64,000 nt of DNA from Pisaster brevispinus (lineage: Eukaryota; Echinodermata; Asteroidea; Forcipulatida; Asteriidae): positions 9,323,591-9,387,590 of the forward strand of contig JAMKCF010000002.1 of assembly GCA_023634235.1 (NCBI GenBank). Direction: 5' to 3'. Positions within the stretch are counted from its first letter, which is position 1; every line of letters starts with the position of its first letter. A program made the translations under genes and the position numbers. The notes beneath the pieces were generated by a model. That model ran no database searches. It had not been told where the DNA came from and saw only the letters and a program-made list of their open reading frames with translations. Below are positions 1-10,339 of the stretch, piece by piece.

Positions 1-1349
1 AGGTTATTAATTGTCCAGTTATACGCGCTTATTGATTAATCCAGTCGCTGTTTTCAACATTATGACGTCATGCACATAATGAATGGGGCAGGTCTGTCGC
101 ACCAGGGAAATAACTAAAACACTGAAGTACTCGAACGAATGAAGGTACAGTTCAATGTTTAATACATCAAAAATGGAAGTGAAACCGCAAGAAATCAAGA
201 GAGTTGTTTTTTTCCCAGGGGCGGCAATAAATGTATATCTAGATATATATTTCTACCCGGGGATTCGCCCTACATTTTCCTTGATCCCGGGGTATCGCCT
301 ACGACTGCTACAAATAGACATGACCCCGCTGGAAATAAGGGCACTGCATTTTCTCAGAAGAAAAACAAGATTTATGAAAAATATAACACGAGTATTTTTC
401 TTCATACGGCGACAGGAATGTGGGTATACCTTCTGTACTATGTTTATGAGCTGTGGACCTGATAACAAAAAGGTACACATAGTGTAGGGACTTGAAACAC
501 TGTGTGGACTTACACACGTGCGCAGAACACAGGAATGTTCGCAGAGTGTATGTACCACCGATCTTTGGACTTACGTACGGACCCTAGTGGGGTCTTTTGC
601 ACAATGGACCAATATACCCTTTAAAGTTTTTATTCGTTCAGCTTGGGCCCCACAGAGGAGTTCTTTAGAAGAGGGATTTTTAAATGAACAACAGTAGCAG
701 GACTCCACAAACCCGATCTTTAAGGTCACGTGTGCACAATGTCTGTACCTTATGGAAACCAGGGACAAAACAAACAAGGAAAAGTGAAATGTCTTATTTA
801 ATAGGGGAATTCTAAAGATTGGGTGCTCCACAAGGAATTGTTGGTATTAAGTGTTTGGGAACGTGGTGAAGTGCACGGACAAAGATAAGAATAAACAAAT
901 GCTCCACAGGGATGCATTTTAGAGAACGTGTGTGTGTTGGGGGAACATGTCTACACACTCAAACCGAGGACTTTATTTATCAAAAGGGATCCGGTAAATG
1001 TCGTACCGCGGACCTCGCTTTGCTTCTGTATACAAAACCAATGAGGGCGTGGCTACAAAAAGTCAACAAAATTGGAGAACAAAAGGGTGTCCTCGGTTTA
1101 CATCATTTACAAACGTGTGTGTAGGGGTCGGTCAGATCATATACATTGTATTACTACTACACGACTGAAATATATATCTGACCTGAATGCTTGCGTTTTG
1201 AGGAGGACTAAAAACAGTTGTTTTAAATTGTATGGAAATTGACTGTTTCAAATTATTAATTGCATGGATTAGCCTTAAAAGCATTTTATTACTCCCCCCA
1301 AAACACAACACAACACTATAGACATGCAAGTATCTACATTGCTGTCACT
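1..1349. other. gene-free stretch, nothing recognised
   Basis: No exon, repeat family or RNA gene could be supported here. Short open frames occur on both strands but show no family motif and lack splice-site support. A short motif of the form cccgggg-at/ta-tcgcc occurs twice about 30 bases apart near 257-300, which may be a decayed repeat. Confidence 0.5.
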
Positions 1350-1690
1350 ATTGGTTATTACTATTATTATATGTTTCTGGTATTGAAACCAAGGATGCCT
1401 CATAAGTGAACTTAATCACTGTAGCTCGCAAGCCTGAGGAAACCTTCCAATAAGGTTGTTTGCTACGTGAACCATGAAACACCCGTACTCTTCCACGATC
1501 AGTGTTCCGGGTTCTTTTACGTGCACTTCCTAAGTACACGGTACCGAAGACTTTAAGGACAAAGCAATTATGGTAAAATATCTTGCTCAAGGACACAAGT
1601 GCCAAGACTGGGACTCAAACCCACACTCAGCTGAACAGAAACACCGAGCTTGAGTCCGGTGCTCTTAACCGCTCGGCCATGACACACCAC
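1350..1690 (-). mobile_element. tRNA-derived SINE (family A), copy 1
   Basis: Read on the minus strand, it begins with a tRNA-like head. The A-box-like part reads GGCCGAGCGGTTAAGAGC and the B-box-like part GGGTTTGAGTCCC, followed by the shared body (GTGTCCTTGAGCAAGA and GTAAAAGAACCC). The tail ends in an ATAATAATAGTAAT-type run. The head most resembles a class II (Leu/Ser) tRNA with a long variable arm. It lies in a cluster of three copies in the same orientation. Confidence 0.8.
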
Positions 1691-1760
1691 ACATCTACCT
1701 ATTTCATGACTATAAGCGACAGTGTAGAGTGGGAAGCAAATACTATACACAAAGCGGTAT

Positions 1761-2086
1761 TTAATAATAATGGCTTCTTATATAGCGCTCGTATTCGTCA
1801 CTCTGTGACGCTCACACTGCTTCAACATTCAGTATTTTTCTGTGAGGTATAATATGTGGAACTACGTTTTTGAAGGATAAGACCTATTCCTTTACATAGC
1901 ACCATGTAATGGCTTAAAATGTGCTTTGGCGCAATATGCAGTCAATCAAACCAGGAACAACGGGGCAAACCCGCTTCTCTTTTCGATAAGTGCACTGGGT
2001 TCTTTTACGTGCATTACACAACACATGGGATCAACTGATGTACGTCCCATTCGAAGGACGCAGCAATAATGGTTAAGTGTCTTGCT
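1761..2086 (-). mobile_element. tRNA-derived SINE (family A), copy 2, head missing
   Basis: On the minus strand this carries the body and the 3' end of family A, including the GAGCGCTATATAAGAAGCC end next to an ATTATTATT run. It stops at the GCAAGACACTT stretch before the tRNA-like head, so it is truncated at its 5' end. Confidence 0.75.
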
Positions 2087-2149
2087 GTTTTACATATAAA
2101 ATGTGTTCTTTCTTTTTTTACAAAGTTTAATAAACCACGGCAGTCATCA

Positions 2150-2476
2150 TAGGCCTAATCATTGTATTATTACATATTTCTGGCAATGAAACCAAGAGTG
2201 CCTCATAAGTGAACTTAATCACTGAGAAAACCTGTACACACCGGTGCTTGCTATATGTGAACAAGAAACAACGGGGTTTGACGCAATAAGTGTTTCTATG
2301 CTCTTTTGGGGATAATAGTTAATGTCCCATCCGAGGGACAAAAAAATTAAGATAAAGTATCTTGCCCAAGGACACAGGTGCCCCCGACCTGGACTCGAAT
2401 CCACACTCTGCTGATCAGAAAAAAACCCAGACCATGAGTCCTTTGCTCTTAACCGCTAGGCCACGACACGCCACAT
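2150..2476 (-). mobile_element. tRNA-derived SINE (family A), copy 3
   Basis: Minus-strand copy with a recognisable tRNA-like head (GGCCTAGCGGTTAAGAGC and GGATTCGAGTCC), the GTGTCCTTGGGCAAGATAC body, and the same tail variant as copy 1 (TTCACTTATGAGGCAC then TTGGTTTCA). Copies 1 and 3 therefore form one tail subtype, distinct from the copies near 28.0 and 37.4 kb. Confidence 0.78.
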
Positions 2477-2872
2477 TCTTTCTCAATTCATGTTATATAT
2501 CGCACCGGTTAGCACCGTATTGGCTTAATTTGAGCACAGGAAGTTAACTTGTTCGTATAAGAGTGTAGGACTTAAATGGTAAGTTGCTCGTTTGTTTTGG
2601 GGACAAAACGAAATAAAGAGAATCGAAGCATCCATTATATACGGGGAAGTTGCCCGTTTCACGCGTTTTCAAAACTGTAACTTGTTAAAAACCGCAAGAC
2701 CTAATTTACCGGGTAAAACTGTTTCAAAAAGTGTATTCATGGCAAAGCTCCTGGATGTAATTAAAAACAAATAGTAAAGAAGGAAAAAACACTGTTTTCA
2801 AAATGGCCGACCGAACCTGGTGGAAATAAAAAGGTTCTTTATACAATGTGAGAAACATAAATTTAAACTTAC
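2477..2872 (-). other. intron or downstream DNA of the GPCR gene
   Basis: This lies directly after the splice donor at the end of the receptor exon, in its reading direction. I could not find the exon that should encode transmembrane helix 7 here or further left in the window. Confidence 0.4.
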
Positions 2873-3826
2873 CAAAGCCAAGGTCCACGGTACATAATAA
2901 ATTATAACAACAAGAGCCACAGTTTTAGACATCCGGGTACATCTCCTCAGGTTCAAGTTCTTCATCAAATTCTGCGTCTTCTCCAATATGTCTTCCTTAG
3001 AAACTACTTTCTTTGGTTTTTTACGACATTTGGGCCAGCCAAAACAACAGCAGCAAAAGGCATGGCAAGAGGATGTAACTTGGCCCTTATTACTCCCGGC
3101 GCGGGCTGGACCAGGGAGCTGGCTTCTTCGCCCACTAGCCTCCGATGAAGCCGTACTGCCTACTGGGCTCTGCTCCTGGCTCGGCTGCCTGCGCTGGATA
3201 AATTTCCGAATGGAGACTACGAACCCTACGTAGCAGTAAACAAGCAGCGGAATCTGGGGAACGCTTATAGCCAAAATCACCAAAGTAAAGTTTTTCGAGT
3301 AATCAAATGTACAGTAGCCATGGCGATTTTTCATAGTTGTCCACTTTGTTGTAGGTTCACTAAGAATAGCAGGTATGCATCCTATTACTACAGATGATAT
3401 CACAATAGCAGCTACTACCCGTTTGAGTTGAACGCCTCCGAGGCGAGTCCGGTAAAAGATTGGTTTGCGGATGGCCAGGAAACGGTCCACCGTCATAAGT
3501 GAAATCACCGCGGTCGAGGCGAGCTGGAGTGCTGTGGTCAGCGCACCGTAGACACGGCACAGTTCCCATGGGAATTTACCGACTCTGAGGTACCAGTAGG
3601 CTGCCAACGGGAACACAGTCACCGAGGAAGTGAAATCCAGGATGGCTAATGCGAATATCAAGATATCAGGGTTACTGACGGACCTGAATTTCTGCACAGC
3701 GATTATTGTCAGCAAACTGCAAAAACCTACCAGGACACCAAGGATGATGACCGCCGTTGCCTGGCCAATATTTTCCCCCGAAGAAGGATCGTTGGCCGCG
3801 GTGGGTGTCACCGTGGCATCCATCAT
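2873..3826 (-). CDS. class A (rhodopsin-like) GPCR, first coding exon, partial
   Basis: An exon of 318 codons encodes the N-terminus and six of the seven helices of a plasma-membrane receptor. Helices lie at about residues 24-45, 56-79, 90-112, 136-155, 180-204 and 301-318. Family marks are LAILD in helix 2, Cys90 at the top of helix 3, DRF at 114-116 in place of DRY, Cys172 in extracellular loop 2 as its disulphide partner, and YYVPW in helix 6. The third intracellular loop is about 95 residues long and holds a Cys cluster (CHAFCCCCF, 254-262). The frame ends at a clean donor (TTTG, then GTAAGT) in phase 0, so helix 7 is on a later exon that I did not find. Prostanoid or other small-ligand receptors are possible; the ligand cannot be assigned. 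Confidence 0.82.
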
Positions 3827-3834
3827 TCCGTCAT
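3823..3834 (-). promoter_or_regulatory. three-codon upstream ORF overlapping the GPCR start
   Basis: On the minus strand an ATG-ACG-GAA-TGA mini-ORF ends on the receptor start codon: the TGA at 3825-3823 overlaps the ATG at 3826-3824. The arrangement would favour termination and re-initiation if the leader is transcribed. The sequence is clear; the function is inference. Confidence 0.4.
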
Positions 3835-6670
3835 AAAAATTGTCTCTTCACTATCAACCTGCAACCAAAACAGTTGTAGTGTGCAAGTTAAGATGTGCAA
3901 ATCACGAAACAATTAAACAATACATGAAACAAAAAACCGAAGGGTTATTCGTTTAGATAGTCATTTGAACATATTCAAGTCCCTGACAGATGTCACAAAA
4001 TCATACATGTGTCTTCTTGACTCATTTCTTGTCTTTGACTAAGATGCCAGATTTCACTGATGCTGACGATATCTGGAAGTTTCCAATGAGCAAGATGTAA
4101 GACATAAGTCACTTAAAGAATACCTGTCACACCATTATTTGGTCACCTTTGACCTTTCTACATATCGAGAAAGTTTACCTTTAACCGAACAACCCTCCTC
4201 ACACCTTTCCCATTTTTTTGTCATACGATGTTAGCTTCACCGTATTAATTTTCCGGCACTTCCGACGGGCAAATTATAACAAAGAACACAGCGCGCGTGC
4301 TCTCCTGTGCAACAAGTGCCTTAACAGTGTGTAAACGCATAACAAGTAATTAGTCCTCATACGTTGGTTGTGTGTGCTGACCTGCTAGTCGTCGTCCCAG
4401 TCTGTGACTCAGAAATAAAATGTTAATGCGAATGGTTGATTACAGTGTTTTAACTGGCCCCTGACATGATTGTATGGAGTCCATGCAACGTGTCATCAAT
4501 CAGCAATTTTGTCGTAGCATTGTGATTGATAGATTGAAGACAGTGTCGCGGATTACACAGTCGTAATTCCAGTTGCGTTGCCGCCGTTTCTCCTTTTATC
4601 CACCCGTTTCCATGGTGATTCAGAGGAAAGGAAATTTTAAATGATATTTATTGACTCTGTGTGTGTTATACGTAGCAACTTGATGATTCTTTCATCAGAA
4701 ATTTCTCGCGAAGATCTTAGTTTCAAAGGGCTTTTGTTCTAATATTAAGCATAGTTTTTCTTGCCGTGGTCATTTCATTATTATTTTCTCTTTGCCCTTA
4801 ACACCGATGTGTAATAAGCACTGTATACTCAGTACTTTACCGAGTACTGTGGAGGAAAAATATTTCATGGTTATTTAATGCGTGTATTCTTGTTTCTGTC
4901 ACTCTAAATTTTGAAGAAAAAAAACGATGTGATTAAAAACAAACCATAAACATACATGATTGTATCACCCACGTATAAACAGACTACATTAAAGTTTGAT
5001 CATAGTTACAATACGACTTGAACTTGAACTCATTACATGAAAAACATCAACTTTGTACGTTTTTACAGCGGTGATGCCCAATACACCAATGTTACCAGTC
5101 TTTCTTTGCCTGATAGCCGCAGTAGCCATCGTGATATTTAGTACCATGCACCCTTATTAAGTTCCTTTCTCTTGTGACTGAGTAGCGGAGATGCTACCCC
5201 GCTGACCTTCTTTGTTACCATCCTCACAAAATGAATGACAGAACTTAATCGCGACTACATTGAGAGAACATTGAACCATAAACTTCAGGATGGATCTAAC
5301 GCCATGATAACCGTCGAACGGATGGCACACCGTGTTTTCTTTCAACTCAGAGCTAGCCGGCAGTTCATACTTACAGCATCATCAATCAATTTTCCCGATT
5401 CAACACGTGTGCTGGGTTAGAGCAAGCCGGGTCCTCTAGACATGACAAGATGGTATCTCCTTCTACTCTACTTCCTGGCGTGCACGAAGAGCATGCAAAG
5501 CCATCCAGATGACTGCGTAGCCATCCTCGAATGGATATTGACCCGATTTGTGTGCCTTATCAAATTCTGTCAGTGGAGTACAGCCAGCCAGTGGACTGTA
5601 ATGTTCACGAATGATGAAACATCGCAGAGTTACTAAGGACGAGAGGATGACCGCTGCGGTTAGGTTTCTGTGAATATTTGTAATGCTGAAATAAGCCTGC
5701 GCAGACTCGTCTCCGAGGATGCGGTAGAGATGATGTGCCGGGAGTCCACCTTCTCTGGCCAGTCATGTTAAAAGAAGTGTTACCCGTGGAGAATCAAAAC
5801 ATGTTTCACTTCCCCCTTTTTTTACACTTCATTGTTCATACAATGACGTTAAAATTAATATTAATGAATACTTTCTTTCCAATGTCTTCTATTTTAGTTA
5901 GCGAACGTACCAACCAAGTAACAAGTTAGACTTAAATCTATAATGTTTGATAAGAGTTAAGTGTAACTATTTTGAGAAGAGTATAAACTACTGAGCTGAA
6001 GTATTCTGCTCACTGATGTTGCAATCAGTATACTGCGAAAGCTGAAGATAAACTGAACGAAACGTCGCTCCATAGCCGTTGCATCCGAAGAACCACACGT
6101 TTTCATTGAACAGGTTATTGAATATAATTATAAAAACACAAACCTTTGGGAATATTTAAATTGGGAGGAGAGGGCACCACACATAGATATCGAACTTTCC
6201 CCCTTCTCATACCGGTAACTGTTTTTAAAATCCACGCGGCCCCACTGCACTACAGAATGGCGGTTTTTTGATTGAACGACTTTTCCATTTTGTTCGCTTA
6301 TTAAAGTCATACTACCATATATATGTATTCACCTCGCTAAATACTTGTTTATTCTCTGAGGGTAAAATTGTTTTGTCATGTTAATTTACAGGCTTGCAAT
6401 TAGCAATGCTCTAGGGGAAACCGTCACACCAGCACATAGGTAGGTCCAGTGATTCATTGATGCCCAGTTGATAACAGAAGCACAGTTCGCTAAGGTCAGG
6501 CGTATGAGTTCTAAACTAGCAGTCATGCAATGTAATATCTTTGCTCGTAGTTTTGACCCCATAACGATTGCATTGTTAGTTGCTGCGCTGGCAAAAACTT
6601 GGGTGTTAAACTTGACACCATTGGTTTTGTTACGTATAGATACCGAGGAGAGAATCGAAGTTATTATCAT
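3835..6670. other. gene-free stretch upstream of the GPCR exon
   Basis: This probably holds 5' flanking or untranslated DNA of the receptor and intergenic DNA. No exon with family motifs was found. A minus-strand frame without an ATG stays open for about 97 codons between about 5464 and 5757, but matches nothing I recognise. Confidence 0.4.
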
Positions 6671-6733
6671 AGGGTGTTACAATAAAACCAATGTAAATGT
6701 TTTGGCAAAAAGTTAGTGTTATTATAACACCCT
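6671..6733. repeat. stem-loop, 15-base arms
   Basis: AGGGTGTTACAATAA at 6671-6685 pairs with TTATTATAACACCCT at 6719-6733, with one mismatch and a 33-base spacer. It is probably a tiny MITE remnant. Confidence 0.6.
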
Positions 6734-6959
6734 GTTGTGTAAATTGTTATTCTTTTCTGGTATATGTAACAACACCCGTGGTGTCAATTTTAAAACCCCA
6801 GTTTTTGCAGTGATAAAGAATGGGGCACATTACTCAAATTTCTAGAGAATTCACTGAAAATGGTTTTGACAATTCTTAGCTTCATCATAGAAAGGTTTTA
6901 GTTATGGTTTGTTTTTTTATTGGTTTCTAAAAATTGGTTTGTTGGGGTATTGATTTTTT

Positions 6960-7045
6960 TTTTTTCGTTCGTTCGTCCGGCCGTCCATCTGTCCGTCCGT
7001 CCGTCGGGCTGTCGGGCTGTCTGTCTGTCTGTTTGTTTGTTTATT
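6960..7045. repeat. imperfect tetranucleotide tract (CGTC/CTGT/TTTG)
   Basis: A run of T is followed by CGTT, CGTC, CTGT and TTTG repeats. It is a decayed microsatellite; frames through it are artefacts. Confidence 0.8.
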
Positions 7046-7746
7046 GTTCAACACCATTCTGTCGTTCATGAACTCAAACAGTCATTTCTCGACACAATGC
7101 CTTAAAGTTCAGTAAATGAACCTAAGTTCAAGGACAATTTTACCAAAGGTCGCACTAAAAAAATAGCCGTTTGTCCTTTTTCCATTCTTAAACGTCAAAA
7201 GTCATTCTTAATTAGGAAGATAATGATGACATGAGACTAAAAACACTGAAAACGACAACTCGATGGCAGTCGGGGAGAAAACATGTGTTTTGTCTGTTTC
7301 TTCTGTTATCTTTCTCTTATCACATCGAGTTTGTTGCCTCATTTGTACACAGGTTTGAACTGACTTGGCCAGGGTTGACCCAACGTGGGTCAAAAAATAT
7401 CAGACCCAAGGTTTGGTCAGTCGTTAACCGTGATCAGACTCGACATTACCCACGTTCAGAATCCGGGTAAACCCACCAACACCCGGTCACGTGCCGGTAC
7501 GTTTGTCCTTCAGCAAGACCTCTTCATCCATGAGCAAATGTGTGCCAGCATAAAGTTATATGAATAACTATTTATAGCTATAAATGAAGTTATTGGTCGC
7601 CAGGTCTGCGTATTCCTTTACATACTTGATATGGTTTCGGTACTGCGTTTTTTTTTTAGTGCATCTTTGAAAACTAGAAAGTCTTGCCCGATGTACAGCT
7701 AATGTGAACACTCCCACTCCCCCGTTGGACTTGAATATTGTGATTT

Positions 7747-8080
7747 AGGGACATGTTGCCTTGGATCGGGCGCTTTAGGCCAAATAAAACGTTTGAAAGC
7801 GTTTGCTATGAAAAGAATAATGGTTGGAAAGATGTTAAAGTAGAATATTTCCCTTTTTTACTTCGTGAACTATAACGCGCTCCGCCATTTTGTAGAATCA
7901 AATTTTGGTTCTACAAAATGGTAGACCGTGTTTGTTTACGAAGTAAAAGGAATACCACACAATTTCGAGGCATTTGTGGATCATTATATTCTACTTTTAA
8001 AACACCTTTCCAACCATATTCATTTCATAACAAACGTTTTTTTATAGCCCAAATCGCCCAATCCAAGGCACCGTGTCCCT
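7747..8080. mobile_element. palindromic foldback MITE
   Basis: The two ends are inverted copies: AGGGACATGTTGCCTTGGAT at 7747 matches, with two mismatches, the reverse complement of the end at 8061-8080. The similarity runs along both arms; both contain the GGTTGGAAAG and GTAGAATAT words. The centre is a hairpin with GTAGAA and TTCTAC facing each other. It has no coding capacity, so a transposase from elsewhere would be needed. Confidence 0.82.
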
Positions 8081-8994
8081 TTAATTTGGACGTTATTGTG
8101 GCATGATGTATACGTAATATACACAAGCACGTTTTCAATATCAACGCACCCCTCTCTAATCTCTACATGGAATATCCAATTTACTAACACGACACTTTCT
8201 CTAAGAAACTGTCCAGGCCCTATACTCTTTGGAATTTCTTGTCGAGGAAATTTCCATCAATCATTCTTTGTCACCTGAAACAAGATCATTATTATCTTTA
8301 TTATCGAAACTGAAGAAGTGAATCATGTGACGTCTCGGATGTAGGGTCGGTCTTCTCGCTCACTCTAACCGTTAAAGGCATGGTTGAGTTTCGATTGATT
8401 TCAATTTGTTGGGGTTTTGTTTTCTTCTTCTTTTTGAGGGGGTATTGATTTATTATTGCACTGAGCTGTATGCTGTTATATTGCGAGAAATTGTGATATA
8501 AAGATTTAACTCATTATATATTTTTCTCTACTGCAGCAGTATATTAAAAATGTCAATATTATTAGTAATAGAATACGCAGTACTTTTCACTATGGGGTGG
8601 CATGAATTGATGGGCCTAACAATATTGACCCCTGCACTAACGTCACACGTGGCTACTAGGAGTCAAACTGCACACAAGGTAAGCGCGTAAACGCCACGTC
8701 GCCTAAAAATGCGCACTTGCGCTGTTTAGCACGGGGAAATTGACTCCCTCAACGGTGCAGCCAATATTTTTGTGATGATGACGTCAGGCGCATATTTGGT
8801 CAACATGGGACTAATTGCTCAAATACAGTGCTTATTAGCAGCCCAATTGACTATTTGACTGCGAGCATGAAGTGAATATTTAATTGGTGGTTCGATATCG
8901 ATTGTTTTATATAAGAGTGATTGATTTCAATGAACACGTCATCACAACCAACCTGTGACTAATCGTCAAATTAAGTGTCAAATAAAAAAAAGAG
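8081..8994. other. gene-free stretch, nothing recognised
   Basis: AT-rich sequence with no supported exon or repeat family. Confidence 0.5.
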
Positions 8995-9310
8995 CAGTGA
9001 CGTCACTGGGGTGGGGGCGTGCCCCCCACCTCCGCCAGGTTCCCCAACCCCATTTGAAATAGGACTTTTGAAATAAAAAAAAATTCAGAACAAAGTGTTA
9101 CATTGTACAATCTTTTATGTTGTAGTCTCAGTGTCTTTAAAATTACCTTTCTACTCACACGCAGGCAATGTGTCGGAATTATCTTACAAAAAAAGTAGTA
9201 AATGACTTAAAGTATTTAATGAAAAGGGCTTTGTTTAAGAGAAAATCCAATGAAAACTACAGTTTTAATTTGCCAAAAGCGCCCCTCCCCCCGCCCGCCT
9301 CTAGAAAAAT
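8995..9310. mobile_element. hAT-like non-autonomous element, copy 1 (degraded)
   Basis: Starts with CAGTGACGTCACTGGGG followed by G/C runs. Its interior matches the element at 14917-15265 in order: CCCCATTTGAAAT, then GGCAATGT, then AAAAGGGCTTGTTTA-like, then GTTTTAATTTGCC-like words. The right end is no longer clear. Confidence 0.6.
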
Positions 9311-9968
9311 CGTAATTTGTGCGTTATGCACCTATTTATGAAAGATCAAAATAAGGCAATGGGGTGTGAGGGCAATTTTCGAACATAGCAGATTCTCAGA
9401 CTAGCTACATTTCAGTTTAGTCTTGGTTTGGCTTATCCGATTAATAATCAGCAAGTTTAAGGTTTAGAGAGATTACGTGACGTTCTGAATGGTTAACATT
9501 GTTTGTGATACCTTTGAATTATATGCTATTTGTTCCACGCAGGAATGCATTGCAATCAGAATGCTGGACAACTGTGTTTCTACGGGTGTTAGATACTGAA
9601 CAAGTTATAAGCATCTTCAAGAACTTATCGTCTGTTTTTTGTAAGAAGTGAACTTTATCCACTCTCCTTGAGGCATTCCTAGCAACACTTAAATGTAGGC
9701 AATTTATTACGCCAGAACCCCGTCATAAATATACCATGTTGTCATACAGCTCACTTTTATAGGGTTGTTCACACGAGTGCCCCACCATGATTGAAATCAG
9801 CAAAGTACACAGAAATCAAGCTTGGACACTAGGCCGAAGTGGATTTGATATTCTCCAGCAATCTACCTCTCTGACATCTTACCAGCACATAAGCTAGAGT
9901 TCAGTAACTTAAGCTGCAGTTCACTGAAACTTCACTAGTTTATTACTAATTTTTTTTTATTTTTAAAT
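9311..9968. other. gene-free stretch, nothing recognised
   Basis: No supported exon or repeat family. Confidence 0.5.
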
Positions 9969-10232
9969 GTATTTGTATGTTTGTTTGTTGGGGTGTATGT
10001 TTGTTTGTTGGGGTGTTTGTTTGTTTGTTTGTTTGTTTATTTGTTGGGGTGTTTGTTTGTTTGTTTGTTTGTTTGTTTGTTTGTTTGTTTGTTTGTTTGT
10101 TTGTTTGTTTGTTTGTTTGTTTGTTTGTTTGTTTGTTTGTTTGTTTGTTTGTTTGTTTGTTTGTTTGTTTGTTTGTTTGTTTGTTTGTTTGTTTGTTTGT
10201 TTGTTTGTTTGTTTGCTTGCTTACTTACTTGT

Positions 10233-10275
<43 letters not shown>

Positions 10276-10335
10276 ATTGCTTGTTGGTTTGTTTGTTGGG
10301 GTGTTGGGGTGTTTGTTTGTCTGTTTGTTTTTTAT
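9969..10335. repeat. long (TTTG)n microsatellite with GCTT and TTGGGGTG variants
   Basis: About 250 bases of almost pure TTTG repeats are flanked on both sides by TTGGGGTG-containing variants. A (GCTT)n block of about 60 bases lies near 10213-10275. Open frames through it encode only Leu/Phe/Val/Cys periodic sequence and are not genes. Read on the minus strand it is (CAAA)n, directly at the 3' side of the LINE remnant that follows, so it probably grew from that element's tail. Confidence 0.95.
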
Positions 10336-10339
10336 TATA

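Noticed and set aside
5464..5757. Minus-strand open frame of about 97 codons near the GPCR
   Set aside because: No ATG, no splice sites that fit, and no recognised motif; it could not be tied to the receptor's missing helix 7.
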